This document shows positions 1 through 7,630 of a DNA stretch of 17,957 nucleotides, piece by piece. The DNA is from an uncultured Spirochaetia bacterium. GTDB taxonomy: Bacteria > Spirochaetota > CALGPD01. How positions within the stretch are numbered: position 1 is the first letter of the stretch; each line of letters opens with the position of its first letter. The notes under the pieces are model-generated. The model did not search any database. It was not told the DNA's origin and was given only the letters and a program-made list of their open reading frames with translations. The stretch is taken from assembly GCA_937960625.1 (NCBI GenBank), contig CALGPD010000034.1:1-17957 (forward strand). Direction: 5' to 3'. The translations under genes and the position numbers were made by a program.

Positions 1-1
1 G

Positions 2-514
2 TCAAATGCTCAATCGGGTTTAATGTCATATTCTCCTGAAGATTTAAACATAAAAGAAATAATTGAAGAAGTTTTACTATTAAAAAGAGAAATTGCTTCA
101 CAAAAAAATATCAATATTGATTTTATTGATATTGAAATAGAAATATTTGCTGACCGAAATATGCTAAAAGCAATTATCAGAAATCTTTTATCAAATGCAA
201 TTAAATTTACATCTAAAAACGGACAGATTAGTATACAAATTTCTGATTATGATAAAAATTTTGCCTGTATTACGGTTAAAGACACGGGCAAGGGTATGAA
301 ACCGGAAATTATTAAAACTTTATTTAAAATTGAGAAAAACTTTTCAACAAGAGGCACTGAAAATGAACCCGGCACAGGATTAGGGTTAATAATAGTTCAG
401 GAATTTGTTAACTGGCATGGTGGTAAAATTTGGGCTGAAAGTGAGCCGGGAAAAGGAAGTTCGTTTTGTTTTACTATACCTAAAAAGGCAGGGACAACGG
501 AAAATCCTGAATAA
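2..514 (+). CDS. Sensor histidine kinase, C-terminal part (cut by window edge)
   Basis: The frame is open from the first bases of the window, so this is the 3' end of a longer gene; the first internal ATG is at 23. The visible protein is the end of the dimerisation helix followed by a complete HATPase_c domain. The N box reads NLLSNAIKFT, the G1 box DTGKGM and the G2 box GTGLGL, and the protein ends with the usual GGKIW / GKGSSFCFTIP strand pair. In the family this domain binds ATP and phosphorylates a His in the upstream HisKA region, which lies outside the window, as does any sensor domain. No receiver domain follows: the protein stops right after the kinase core. It converges with the ABC operator-controlled genes on the other strand, with only 6 nt between stop codons and no clear terminator. 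The signal sensed cannot be inferred. Confidence 0.9.
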   Translation, partial: SNAQSGLMSYSPEDLNIKEIIEEVLLLKREIASQKNINIDFIDIEIEIFADRNMLKAIIRNLLSNAIKFTSKNGQISIQISDYDKNFACITVKDTGKGMKPEIIKTLFKIEKNFSTRGTENEPGTGLGLIIVQEFVNWHGGKIWAESEPGKGSSFCFTIPKKAGTTENPE

Positions 515-520
515 TGATTA

Positions 521-1243
521 TTATGAGTAGACTTTTCTTTTAAATTGTTTAATTAAAAACACGTTGATTATTACGTGATAAACCAGCCCCACGCATACAA
601 ACAGCAGCCATGACTTTGTATTTCCATTAGCAGCGTGAATAAATGCCCAGACAGGGTAAAAAGAAGGAAATAGCGCAAAAATATATCTTACCGGAGAGTT
701 AATAAAAAAACTTATAAGAGGCGCTTCGGATATTACTCCAAGGCCTTTGCTAATCGCCATGCCTTCAACTTTATTGTTTGACCATGTAGCCATTATTAAG
801 GAATATATTGGAGTTTCCAATGCCGCAATAATGACAATAGGAATAAGGTATTTATAATCAATATATGTCAGGTTTATCAAAGGAAGGGAAATTAAACCGT
901 TAATCAAACTAATTAATATTGCAAAACTTAATCTGTATGACAAAAACATTCCACCGGGCAACGGGGAAACCCTTATAGCATCAAGTACTTTACTCTCTTT
1001 TTCCTCTATTAACATAAATCCGATAACAAATGAATATAAACACGGTGTAAATACAATATTCCCGGCAGTAACTAAAGGAAACAAGCTTTTTACATCATAA
1101 TCCGGTATCCATACTACACATTTTCTTGTAATCCAACCGAATAGAATTATAAAAATCAACACAGCCAAAGCAGGCAATAACATTAACTTTTCTTTAATAA
1201 TGTTTTTGAAATCATTTTTAAGCAAAATTAATACTTTACTCAT
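521..1243 (-). CDS. ABC-2 type transporter permease (second permease of efflux operon)
   Basis: A 240-residue integral membrane protein with about six hydrophobic segments, the first at roughly residues 20-40 (LMLLPALAVLIFIILFGWI). The EEKESKVLDAIRVSPLPG segment between membrane spans is typical of ABC-2 permeases. Size, order and motifs resemble the two-permease drug exporters of the Rv2686c-Rv2688c (fluoroquinolone export) type. That resemblance is from memory of the family, so the substrate is not established. The open frame extends upstream to 1315, but that part overlaps the previous gene. The ATG at 1243 follows the neighbour's TAA by one base, with an AGGGGG stretch just upstream inside the preceding gene, so translation is probably coupled. 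It is the last gene of the operon. Confidence 0.85.
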   Translation of the reverse strand: MSKVLILLKNDFKNIIKEKLMLLPALAVLIFIILFGWITRKCVVWIPDYDVKSLFPLVTAGNIVFTPCLYSFVIGFMLIEEKESKVLDAIRVSPLPGGMFLSYRLSFAILISLINGLISLPLINLTYIDYKYLIPIVIIAALETPIYSLIMATWSNNKVEGMAISKGLGVISEAPLISFFINSPVRYIFALFPSFYPVWAFIHAANGNTKSWLLFVCVGLVYHVIINVFLIKQFKRKVYS

Positions 1244-1244
1244 A

Positions 1245-1949
1245 TTACATTGCCCCCTTTTTTTCAATAATATTTTTTGTGAATTCTTTACGCGCAAGTA
1301 TATATACCACGACAATTGATACTATTGAATATGTTAGAGCATAAATCAAATTGGGAGTTGAAACTTTTATAAAACCCGCGCGGATTAACATTATAAACGC
1401 ATATGAGGGGAATAAATACCAGATATGTATTTTTACTATTCCAAGACTTCCAATTATTGGAATACAAAGTACAATTAAAACGGGTATAACAGCTAAAAAG
1501 AATTCAGTAATACCGGGTATTCTCGTTATTAATATTATTCCAACCAGCGTGAAAAAAGCCGAGCATAACAACATTCCTAAAATAAAAAATAAATAGTTAA
1601 ATTTAAAACCGTAAGTTGAAAAAATTATTATAAAACCCGAGATAAGTCCCATTATCGCAAAGGTAAAAAGTTTTGAGAAAAAATATTCCCACAATCTGAC
1701 AGGAGAGACAACAAAAGCCTGCAATGTGCCTTGTGTCCTTTCAAAATATAACATAGCGCCGATAAATATCATGCCCAATAAAGCCGGATCAGAGAAAACA
1801 ATAAAAGGAGCAGTGTAATTAATAATCTTTCTTGAAAACTGCTGTAGTATGAAAATATATAATCCGCATAATGGAATTACAACGAAATAGAAACCATATT
1901 TAAACTGTAATTTAAAATCCCATGACAGTAATGAAAATAGCCGTTTCAT
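1245..1949 (-). CDS. ABC-2 type transporter permease (first permease of efflux operon)
   Basis: A 234-residue membrane protein with an N-terminal amphipathic stretch (SLLSWDFKLQFKYGFY), then about six membrane spans. The central FERTQGTLQAFVVSPVRLWEY loop marks ABC-2 permeases, which usually carry an ERxxGTL...SP motif here. The start ATG at 1949 overlaps the ATPase stop codon (ATGA), and a good AAGGAG site lies 8-9 nt upstream inside the ATPase gene, so the two are translationally coupled. With the next permease it should form a heterodimeric membrane channel driven by the ATPase at 1946-2800. Probably exports a small hydrophobic compound or drug; the actual substrate is unknown. Confidence 0.87.
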   Translation of the reverse strand: MKRLFSLLSWDFKLQFKYGFYFVVIPLCGLYIFILQQFSRKIINYTAPFIVFSDPALLGMIFIGAMLYFERTQGTLQAFVVSPVRLWEYFFSKLFTFAIMGLISGFIIIFSTYGFKFNYLFFILGMLLCSAFFTLVGIILITRIPGITEFFLAVIPVLIVLCIPIIGSLGIVKIHIWYLFPSYAFIMLIRAGFIKVSTPNLIYALTYSIVSIVVVYILARKEFTKNIIEKKGAM

Positions 1950-2800
1950 CGCAAACTCCTTCCCGTTACATCAATAAAAATATCTTCAAGAGTTGCTTCC
2001 AGAGTATGAATGGTTTGGATATTTGCATTTTTTATTAAATCAATAAATTCTTTATTATCACCGAGTTTTTCCAATGAGAAAAGCTGCTCGTTTAATTTAT
2101 CCCCGGTTTTATATTCAACTCTAACTTTTTTCTCCCCTTTTCTGATTTTAAGTTCTCTTGGGGAATCAATTAATTTTATTTCTCCGTCAACAATAAAAGC
2201 AACGCGGTCACATAATTCATCCGCAACATTCATATCATGAGTGGTGAGAAAAATTGTTTTGTTTTCCCGTTTTTTTTCAGTTATAATATTTTTAATATTT
2301 TTTGCGTTAACAGGGTCTAAACCTGTTGTAGGCTCATCGAGAAAAATGATTTCCGGATTATGCATTAAAGCTCTTGCAAAATTAAGCCGCATTTTCATTC
2401 CCTTTGAATATTTATATACTTTTTCCTTTCCTGCTTCCGAAAGCCCAACCATTTCGAGGAGTTCTATCGGTTTTCTTGTTTTCACGCTGTATAGTGAGCC
2501 AAAAAATTTCAGGTTTTCAATACCGGTTAATTTTTCATAATGATTTGGAAACTCAAAGCTGACACCTATTTTTTCATATAAATTATATTTCCATTCGCTT
2601 AAAGGTTTATCCATAATATTAATGGTTCCGGAGTAATTCTTTAAAAGCCCTATCAGTAATTTCTGCGTTGTGCTTTTTCCAGCTCCGGAAGGGCCTAAAA
2701 ACCCGAATATTTCTCCGGGGTTGATTTCAAAATTAAGGTTTTTCACTGCTTTTACTTTACTACCCGGGTATATAAAATCCAGATTATTGGCTCTAATCAT
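1946..2800 (-). CDS. ABC transporter ATP-binding protein (efflux, DrrA-like)
   Basis: A 284-residue nucleotide-binding subunit. Walker A GPSGAGKST is at residues 36-44, Walker B with the catalytic Glu (IIFLDEPTTG) at about 151-160, and the H-loop TTHD at 186-189. The signature motif is degenerate: YSKGM at 131-135 instead of LSGGQ, and the Q-loop position reads SFEFP with Glu instead of Gln. Both changes occur in DrrA/CcmA-like exporters. About 90 C-terminal residues follow the core, as in the drug-export subfamily. The frame is open to a TTG at 2821, but the ATG at 2800 has an AGGAG site 7 nt upstream and directly begins the MIRANNLDFIYPG strand, so it is preferred. First gene of a three-gene leftward operon; its promoter carries a dyad (2821-2841). 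Confidence 0.9.
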   Translation of the reverse strand: MIRANNLDFIYPGSKVKAVKNLNFEINPGEIFGFLGPSGAGKSTTQKLLIGLLKNYSGTINIMDKPLSEWKYNLYEKIGVSFEFPNHYEKLTGIENLKFFGSLYSVKTRKPIELLEMVGLSEAGKEKVYKYSKGMKMRLNFARALMHNPEIIFLDEPTTGLDPVNAKNIKNIITEKKRENKTIFLTTHDMNVADELCDRVAFIVDGEIKLIDSPRELKIRKGEKKVRVEYKTGDKLNEQLFSLEKLGDNKEFIDLIKNANIQTIHTLEATLEDIFIDVTGRSLR

Positions 2801-2820
2801 AAAAAACTCCTGAGTATTCA

Positions 2821-2863
2821 ATACAATTTATATCATTGTATAGCATTAAATAAAAAGAATAAA
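2821..2863 (-). promoter_or_regulatory. Promoter of ABC efflux operon with overlapping 7-7-7 dyad operator
   Basis: Read on the minus strand there is a TTTATT (2858-2863), a 17-nt spacer and a TACAAT -10 (2835-2840). The -10 lies inside a perfect inverted repeat: ATACAAT (2821-2827), a 7-base spacer, and ATTGTAT (2835-2841). Transcription would start near 2828, giving a leader of about 28 nt with an AGGAG before the ATG at 2800. A repressor bound to the dyad would block RNA polymerase, which suits an efflux pump, but no regulator gene is adjacent. The -35 is weak; the dyad is in very AT-rich DNA. Confidence 0.45.
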
Positions 2864-2989
2864 TCTTAAAATTTTTTTTATGTGATTTTTTTATACTCTT
2901 TTGACTTTATCTTTATATAAATTAAAAATAAATCCATAGATTATAAAAATACGCATAGGCCAAATATTTGTAAAAAAAAAGTTTTTCTT

Positions 2990-3018
2990 TTGATTTCCTG
3001 TAATAATTCTGATATAAT
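2990..3018 (+). promoter_or_regulatory. Promoter, TTGATT-17-TATAAT, start codon 8 nt after the -10
   Basis: The -35 TTGATT (2990-2995) and consensus -10 TATAAT (3013-3018) are separated by 17 nt. Only TTTCTGTC lies between the -10 and the ATG at 3027, so the predicted transcript starts at or within a base or two of the start codon. No Shine-Dalgarno sequence is present. Confidence 0.7.
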
Positions 3019-3026
3019 TTTCTGTC

Positions 3027-3497
3027 ATGAAAAGAAAAAGTGAAGCAAAAATTATTAGAATTGTTGAAGAATATATAAACCAAGAAAATTTTGAATATGA
3101 AATTCAAGAAGAATATATACGAACAGGAGTTGAGTTTATATCAGGAACGTATTCCGATATAATTATTCATCCGTTAATCGAAAATAAAGTAATCCGTTTT
3201 ATTGCTTTAAACTTTTTAGATGAACCCACTGACCTTAGGCCTGAGTTTCTTGAAGCTTTACTGAAAATTAACTTTGACACTTTGCTTGGAAATTTTTGCC
3301 GCGATCTTGACGGAAAAACGTATTTAACTGTTGATTTTCCTATAAAAGAAAAAGGAATTACCAAAGAACAGTTTAAACTTTGTTTGTATTCAATAATAAT
3401 TATTCTAGAAAAATACGTTCCAATTTTAAATCAAATTCTAAATACAAACATTCCTTTGCGTGAAGTCTTTTTTTATATTGAAGGCGAAGTTGAATGA
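3027..3497 (+). CDS. YbjN / type III chaperone-like small protein
   Basis: A soluble acidic 156-residue protein with no signal peptide or membrane segment. The pattern of an N-terminal helix, a run of beta strands (residues about 35-65, then KTYLTVDFPI at about 97-107) and a long C-terminal helix pair (ITKEQFKLCLYSIIIILEKYVPILNQIL) resembles the YbjN/CesT-like fold, in which small proteins act as chaperones or regulators. This is a fold-level guess without a diagnostic motif. It heads an operon: its TGA overlaps the methyltransferase ATG (ATGA). Translation probably starts on a leaderless mRNA, because the strong promoter at 2990-3018 leaves no room for a ribosome-binding site. Confidence 0.75.
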   Translation: MKRKSEAKIIRIVEEYINQENFEYEIQEEYIRTGVEFISGTYSDIIIHPLIENKVIRFIALNFLDEPTDLRPEFLEALLKINFDTLLGNFCRDLDGKTYLTVDFPIKEKGITKEQFKLCLYSIIIILEKYVPILNQILNTNIPLREVFFYIEGEVE

Positions 3498-4390
3498 TTC
3501 CGGTTAACTTTTGTAACCTATGCAAATCATCAGATATTAAACATTTATACCGTATTAAAACGGCAAAACCTGAATTTAAAGTATCAAAATGCAGTAATTG
3601 CGGGTTAATTTTTCAAAACCCCAGATTTTCGGATGCAGAAATCAATGATTTTTATAAAGAAGAATACTATACAGGCTCCGCGGATTTTTCTTATATTGAT
3701 GAACGCGTTAATTTTAAACATTCTTCATACGTCTGGGACAAAAGAATTAAAAAGTTAAAAAAATACCTTAAAACAGAGCCTAATAATAGTCCCCGGTTTT
3801 TAGATATAGGGTGTTCTTTCGGAGGTTTATTACAACGTGCACAGAATTTCGGGTTTGAACCATATGGAATTGATATTTCAGATTACTCAGTTACATACGC
3901 ACGTGAAAAACTCGGTTTAAATAACGTTGTTTGCGGGGAGTTTAACCCTGATATGTACACTGAAAATTTTTTTGATATTATTACCATGGTTGAAGTGATT
4001 GAACATGTAAAAAATCCGGAAAAAATTATTAAGGGTATTTATAAAGTTTTAAAACCAGGTGGCATTGTTTTACTACAGACAGCTAACATGGATGGGGTTC
4101 AGGCAAAAAAAGGCGGCTCAGAGTATCATTATTTTTTACCCGGACATTTGTTTTATTTTTCAAAAACAACATTATTGGAATATCTTAAAAAGGCCGGGTT
4201 TTCTGACAGTAAGGTTTTTCATGGTGTAGATTTCGGCTTACTTCCCAAGCTTAGAAAAAGCACCGGAAGTTTTAAAAATTGGTATGACTATTTTAAATGG
4301 TTAAGAATTTCGTATTATCATCTTAAAAGCCAGGTTCATTTAGGCAATTTTGCGTTAACAAGCAGTATGGTTATTTATGGATTTAAATGA
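3494..4390 (+). CDS. Class I SAM-dependent methyltransferase with N-terminal zinc ribbon
   Basis: A 298-residue protein. Residues 7-36 hold CNLC...CSNC (C7, C10, C33, C36), a zinc-ribbon knuckle often seen in front of Methyltransf_23-type enzymes that modify sugars or secondary metabolites. Motif I of the Rossmann fold is FLDIGCSFGG (102-111). The acidic loop that binds the ribose follows (GIDIS), then FFDIITMVEVIEHVKNPEK (motif II, with the class-typical EVIEH) and the PGGIVLLQT strand. The substrate is unknown. The gene overlaps the previous one by 4 nt and the next one by 14 nt, so the three are co-translated. Its N-terminal zinc ribbon and its partnership with an acetyltransferase suggest cell-surface or small-molecule modification; this is inference. 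Confidence 0.88.
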   Translation: MIPVNFCNLCKSSDIKHLYRIKTAKPEFKVSKCSNCGLIFQNPRFSDAEINDFYKEEYYTGSADFSYIDERVNFKHSSYVWDKRIKKLKKYLKTEPNNSPRFLDIGCSFGGLLQRAQNFGFEPYGIDISDYSVTYAREKLGLNNVVCGEFNPDMYTENFFDIITMVEVIEHVKNPEKIIKGIYKVLKPGGIVLLQTANMDGVQAKKGGSEYHYFLPGHLFYFSKTTLLEYLKKAGFSDSKVFHGVDFGLLPKLRKSTGSFKNWYDYFKWLRISYYHLKSQVHLGNFALTSSMVIYGFK

Positions 4391-4835
4391 TTTAAAACTT
4401 GAACCCATATCAGAGAAGGATTTTTCAATACTTGTAAAAGCATTTCAAAATTACTCTCTAGAACTCGATGCAAACAGCCATATACGCGGCATTCATGCTG
4501 AAAATTTTATCAAAACGGTTTTAAAAAATCCAAAGCGCAATGTATTTTGGTTAAGTTCTTTACGAAATAAACTCGGATTCTCCATTGTTACTATGGAACG
4601 GTTATGGCCGGATGTTGAAAATTTTATTGGAAAAATCAATGAATTTTACGTTTTCCCGGAATACAGGCAACAGGGAGTTGGAAAACACTTTGTTGCTCTA
4701 TTAAATGACTATTTTAAGGAAAATAAATGCAAGCAAATCGAATTGGAAGTATTGTTTTCAAATGAACGCGGATTTTCTTTTTGGAAAAGCTTTGGATTTG
4801 AAACGAAAAAGTACTTAATGCAGATGGATATTTGA
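4377..4835 (+). CDS. GNAT family N-acetyltransferase
   Basis: A 152-residue single-domain acetyltransferase. Motif A, which binds the acetyl-CoA pyrophosphate, is at residues 91-104 ([14 protein letters not shown], matching Q/RxxGxG/A). It is followed by the [19 protein letters not shown] helix-strand and the [16 protein letters not shown] motif B typical of GNATs. The acceptor is unknown. The ATG at 4377 lies 14 nt inside the end of the methyltransferase gene, so expression depends on coupling. It is the last gene of the operon. The 109 nt to the next gene contain no obvious terminator. Confidence 0.88.
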   Translation: MDLNDLKLEPISEKDFSILVKAFQNYSLELDANSHIRGIHAENFIKTVLKNPKRNVFWLSSLRNKLGFSIVTMERLWPDVENFIGKINEFYVFPEYRQQGVGKHFVALLNDYFKENKCKQIELEVLFSNERGFSFWKSFGFETKKYLMQMDI

Positions 4836-4944
4836 TGAACCTGGTTCTTATGTAAAATTATCACGGGAATTTTTCAAGCTTTTCTTTACTATAGCTAAAA
4901 ATTTACGTAAATTGAATAGACTAATAAATTTACGGAGAAATGTT

Positions 4945-6207
4945 ATGGGAATGACAATTACAGAAAAAATTCTCGCTGCACATGCAGGAAAAGAATTTGT
5001 TGAACCCGGAGAATTAATAAACTGTAAGGTTGATTTGTGTTTAGGTAATGACATAACAGCGCCGATTGCTATTCAGGAGTTTGAAAGAATTGGAGCTGAA
5101 AAAGTTTTCGATAAAGAAAGAATAGCTTTAGTACCTGACCATTTTACACCGAACAAAGATATAAAAAGCGCTGAACAAGTTAAAGTTTTACGTGAGTTTG
5201 CTAAAAAACACGATTTAAAATATTACTTTAAAATTGGAAAAATGGGAGTAGAACACGCTCTACTTCCTGAGCAGGGATTAACTCTTCCCGGAGATGTAAT
5301 TATCGGTGCGGACAGCCATACTTGTACATATGGCGCACTTGGAGCTTTTTCAACAGGAGTTGGCTCAACCGATTTGGCAGCAGCGTTTGCCACCGGAGAA
5401 GTTTGGTTTAAAGTCCCGGAAAGTATTAAGTTCACTTTCAATGGAAAACTTAACAAATGGGTTTCAGGAAAAGACTTAATCTTGTATACAATAAGACAGA
5501 TAAGCGTATCAGGCGCTCTATATAAATCCATGGAATTCCACGGCGACACAATTTCCGGTTTATCTCTTGAAAGCAGGTTAACCATGGCTAATATGGCGAT
5601 TGAAGCCGGCGGTAAAAACGGTATTTTCCACGTTGACGATAAAGTTCTGGAATATGTAAAAAAACGCGCGAAACGTGATTGGACTGTTTATGAATCAGAT
5701 AAAGACGCTAATTACGTTCAAGAATTTGAATGGGATGCAACAAAAATTCAGCCTCAAGTTGCTCTGCCTCCTCTACCGGATAAAGGCGTTGATGTTAGCG
5801 AATGTACTGATATAACAGTTGATCAGGTTGTAATTGGTTCATGTACGAACGGCCGGATTGAAGATATGCGTGAAGCAGCAGAAATATTAAAAGGCAAAAA
5901 AGTTAATCCTAATGTGCGGTGTATTGTAATCCCGGCAACTCAGGAAGTTTATATGCAATGTCTGGCAGAAGGCCTTGCTGATATTTTCGTTGAAGCTGAA
6001 GCCGCATTGTCTACACCAACTTGCGGTCCTTGTTTAGGCGGTCATATGGGTATTCTTGCTAAAGGTGAAAAAGCTATTGCAACAACGAATAGAAACTTTG
6101 TAGGCAGAATGGGTCATCCTGAATCTGAAGTTTATCTTTCTAATCCAGCAGTGGCAGCAGCAAGCGCAATTAAGGGAAGAATTGCTCATCCAGAGGAAGT
6201 TTTATAA
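4945..6207 (+). CDS. leuC: 3-isopropylmalate dehydratase, large subunit (aconitase family)
   Basis: A 420-residue enzyme of the short, separate-subunit aconitase type. It isomerises 2-isopropylmalate to 3-isopropylmalate in leucine synthesis; homoaconitase or citramalate-pathway activity is an alternative that sequence alone cannot exclude. The [4Fe-4S] ligands are C300 (GSCTNG) and C360/C363 ([10 protein letters not shown]). Other family hallmarks are [20 protein letters not shown] and the [11 protein letters not shown] segment near the C-terminus. The frame is open to a TTG at 4912, but the ATG at 4945 has a CGGAG 7 nt upstream and matches the family start. The small subunit (leuD) is not next to it, although the two must assemble to work, so it must lie elsewhere. 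Shikimate kinase follows after 22 nt. The 109 bp upstream show no convincing promoter. Confidence 0.92.
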   Translation: MGMTITEKILAAHAGKEFVEPGELINCKVDLCLGNDITAPIAIQEFERIGAEKVFDKERIALVPDHFTPNKDIKSAEQVKVLREFAKKHDLKYYFKIGKMGVEHALLPEQGLTLPGDVIIGADSHTCTYGALGAFSTGVGSTDLAAAFATGEVWFKVPESIKFTFNGKLNKWVSGKDLILYTIRQISVSGALYKSMEFHGDTISGLSLESRLTMANMAIEAGGKNGIFHVDDKVLEYVKKRAKRDWTVYESDKDANYVQEFEWDATKIQPQVALPPLPDKGVDVSECTDITVDQVVIGSCTNGRIEDMREAAEILKGKKVNPNVRCIVIPATQEVYMQCLAEGLADIFVEAEAALSTPTCGPCLGGHMGILAKGEKAIATTNRNFVGRMGHPESEVYLSNPAVAAASAIKGRIAHPEEVL

Positions 6208-6229
6208 TAAATATCCCGGGGTATAAAAA

Positions 6230-6769
6230 ATGAACATTGCATTTATTGGAGGCCGGGCTTGTGGTAAATCAAAAGTATCACGCAGGTTGTTTTATTTAAC
6301 CAAACGGCCTTTATTTCAACTTGATGAATTAATCGTTTATGAACAATCAGGAATGAAAATTCCTGAAATTGTGAAAAAGTACGGCTGGGAACATTTTCGC
6401 GAAGTTGAATATCAAGTTGTTAAAAAAGTATCAAAGATGCACGGTTCCATTTTAGACTGCGGTGGTGGAGTTATTATTGATTTAGATGACTCGGGTAATG
6501 AAATTTATTCGGATAGAAAAATAAATGTATTAAAGACAAATTCTTTTATCATCTGGCTTAAACTCGATGTTTCTTTAGTTGCGGAAAAAATTGAAAATGA
6601 TCCTGACCGACCCAACCTATCAGACAATAAATCCTTTTTTGAAATAATGGAAAGACGTATGCCTTTTTATAAAAGAGCATGCGATATGGAATTTGATATG
6701 AAAGGCCATACAAAAAAAAGTGCGGCAGCAGAAATATCAAATTTTCTTAATAATAAGGGTATTTGGTAG
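6230..6769 (+). CDS. aroK: Shikimate kinase
   Basis: A 179-residue P-loop kinase, the usual length of AroK, which phosphorylates shikimate with ATP in chorismate synthesis. The Walker A is GGRACGKS (residues 7-14). The shikimate site is represented by D32 (in QLDEL), R57 (HFREVE) and the triple glycine G78-G80 (DCGGGVI). The lid carries DPDRPNL. One oddity: the first Asp of the family's DxD pair, which helps hold magnesium, is Gln (Q30). The gene lies 22 nt behind leuC and has only a weak GGGG ribosome site, so it probably depends on leuC transcription. A related small-molecule kinase is possible but less likely. Confidence 0.82.
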   Translation: MNIAFIGGRACGKSKVSRRLFYLTKRPLFQLDELIVYEQSGMKIPEIVKKYGWEHFREVEYQVVKKVSKMHGSILDCGGGVIIDLDDSGNEIYSDRKINVLKTNSFIIWLKLDVSLVAEKIENDPDRPNLSDNKSFFEIMERRMPFYKRACDMEFDMKGHTKKSAAAEISNFLNNKGIW

Positions 6770-6786
6770 AAAAAAAATTTTGTATA

Positions 6787-6795
6787 TGGTATAAT
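6787..6795 (+). promoter_or_regulatory. Extended -10 promoter (TGG-TATAAT) for the lipoprotein gene
   Basis: TGGTATAAT matches the extended -10 consensus TGnTATAAT exactly. The region 17 nt upstream (TAGAAA) is a poor -35, as is common for extended -10 promoters. The start would be near 6802, leaving a leader of about 24 nt with AAGGAT at 6815-6820 in front of the ATG at 6826. Confidence 0.6.
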
Positions 6796-6825
6796 TACAT
6801 AATAATTATTTAAAAAGGATGTAAT

Positions 6826-7251
6826 ATGAAAAAACTCTCAGTTATATTGTATGTATTTGGTTTTATGCTTTTGTTTTTCGGGTGTAAAAAAGGCAAAGGA
6901 TTAGAAGGTGTTTATCAACTTAAAACACAATTTCCTAATAAAATTGTAATGACTGAAACTATAAAAATAATGAAAGAAGGAAAATTTGAAGAGATAGTAT
7001 TAACCGATCATCCTAGTTTAAAAACCAAGCCAGGACATAAAAAAGGAAGCTGGAAACAGGAAGGTGATTTTTTAGTTGTTAATTTAGAAAAAGAAATACA
7101 AAAATATAAAATAATTAAACTCACTGATAAAAACCTGTCTTTACAATTATGGGATTCCTTTATTAAACAAGGAGGATTTGAAGTTAAAGGCGGAATATCC
7201 ATAATAACAAGTAAACAAGAAAAAGTAAAAATCTATACCAAGAAACCTTAG
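6826..7251 (+). CDS. Small lipoprotein, lipocalin-like
   Basis: A 141-residue protein that starts with KK, a hydrophobic stretch and Cys20 in LLFFGC. This is a relaxed lipobox (Phe at -3 and -2 rather than the usual Leu and Ala/Ser), so lipidation at C20 is likely but not certain. The mature part is rich in Lys and predicted beta strands (EGVYQLK, GSWKQEGDFLVVNL, KNLSLQLW), the pattern of small lipocalin-like barrels in which GxW and a later GDxL recur. It probably sits on the periplasmic face of a membrane; its ligand is unknown. The ATG is supported by AAGGAT 5 nt upstream and by its own extended -10 promoter. Transcribed alone. Confidence 0.75.
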   Translation: MKKLSVILYVFGFMLLFFGCKKGKGLEGVYQLKTQFPNKIVMTETIKIMKEGKFEEIVLTDHPSLKTKPGHKKGSWKQEGDFLVVNLEKEIQKYKIIKLTDKNLSLQLWDSFIKQGGFEVKGGISIITSKQEKVKIYTKKP

Positions 7252-7266
7252 TATAGATACTATTTT
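7231..7266 (+). terminator. Weak hairpin after the lipoprotein gene
   Basis: A perfect 8-bp inverted repeat, ATCTATAC (7231-7238) and GTATAGAT (7251-7258), spans the stop codon with a 12-base loop and is followed by ACTATTTTATAT. The stem is AT-rich and the T-tract is short, so termination here is uncertain. Confidence 0.3.
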
Positions 7267-7347
7267 ATATAAAAGCCATGGACATCTAAAACTGAAATTT
7301 TCTATACTAACCACAGGACAAATATTATTTTTATTAGTCAAAAGAAT

Positions 7348-7376
7348 TTGACTTTTAATGCGGGTGAAACTAAATT
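7348..7376 (+). promoter_or_regulatory. Promoter of the ferredoxin gene, TTGACT-17-TAAATT
   Basis: A good -35 (TTGACT, 7348-7353) is 17 nt from a 4/6 -10 (TAAATT, 7371-7376). The predicted start near 7383 leaves a leader of about 28 nt containing GGAGG at 7399-7403. Confidence 0.45.
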
Positions 7377-7410
7377 AACCGTGCATATGCATATTAATGG
7401 AGGTCTGATT

Positions 7411-7572
7411 ATGTATAAAATATCTGGAGATTGCGTAGAATGCGGTGCATGTATTTCAGAGTGCCCCGTTGATGCAATAAAAGAAGGTTCTCCTTATACA
7501 ATTACAGATGCTTGTATAGATTGTGGTAATTGTGCAGGAGTTTGTCCGGTTGAAGCTATTTCGCCGGAATAA
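7411..7572 (+). CDS. 2[4Fe-4S] ferredoxin
   Basis: A 53-residue clostridial-type ferredoxin with two cluster motifs in the classic order. The first is CxxCxxCxxxCP with C8, C11, C14 and C18; the second is the same motif with C35, C38, C41 and C45. Each motif's last Cys ligates the other cluster. The protein is a low-potential electron carrier for anaerobic metabolism. The ATG at 7411 has a perfect GGAGG 7 nt upstream; the longer open frame back to 7348 begins with the TTG of the -35 element and is discarded. It is a single gene ending in a strong hairpin. It could supply electrons to radical-SAM enzymes such as BioB nearby, but no linkage is shown. Confidence 0.95.
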   Translation: MYKISGDCVECGACISECPVDAIKEGSPYTITDACIDCGNCAGVCPVEAISPE

Positions 7573-7585
7573 TAAAAGCAATATT

Positions 7586-7630
7586 AAAATAAATAATAAA
7601 CTTCTTTTTCAGAAGTTTATTATTTATTTT
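7586..7630. terminator. Bidirectional terminator between ferredoxin and GAF-SpoIIE genes
   Basis: A perfect 20-bp inverted repeat (7586-7605 and 7611-7630) surrounds a TTTTC loop. The inner part (AACTTCT/AGAAGTT) forms the firm stem. The outer part is A-rich on the 5' arm and T-rich on the 3' arm in either direction, so it works as the U-tract for both strands. It overlaps the last codons of the leftward gene. Confidence 0.8.

Noticed and set aside
1351..1596. 81-codon plus-strand frame inside the permease gene, and similar frames at 2010-2540, 5223-5585 (minus), 7798-8205, 11984-12739 and 16130-16441 (minus)
   Set aside because: They lie antisense to strongly supported genes, have no ribosome-binding site and encode no recognisable protein; they are shadows.
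2922..3107. 61-codon minus-strand frame across the 3027 promoter
   Set aside because: It overlaps a good promoter and the start of the 3027 gene, is of low complexity (F, Y, N, K) and has no Shine-Dalgarno sequence.
4836..4944. Leucine leader peptide, T-box or riboswitch before leuC
   Set aside because: No run of Leu codons, no T-box sequence and no terminator-like hairpin is visible in the 109 nt.
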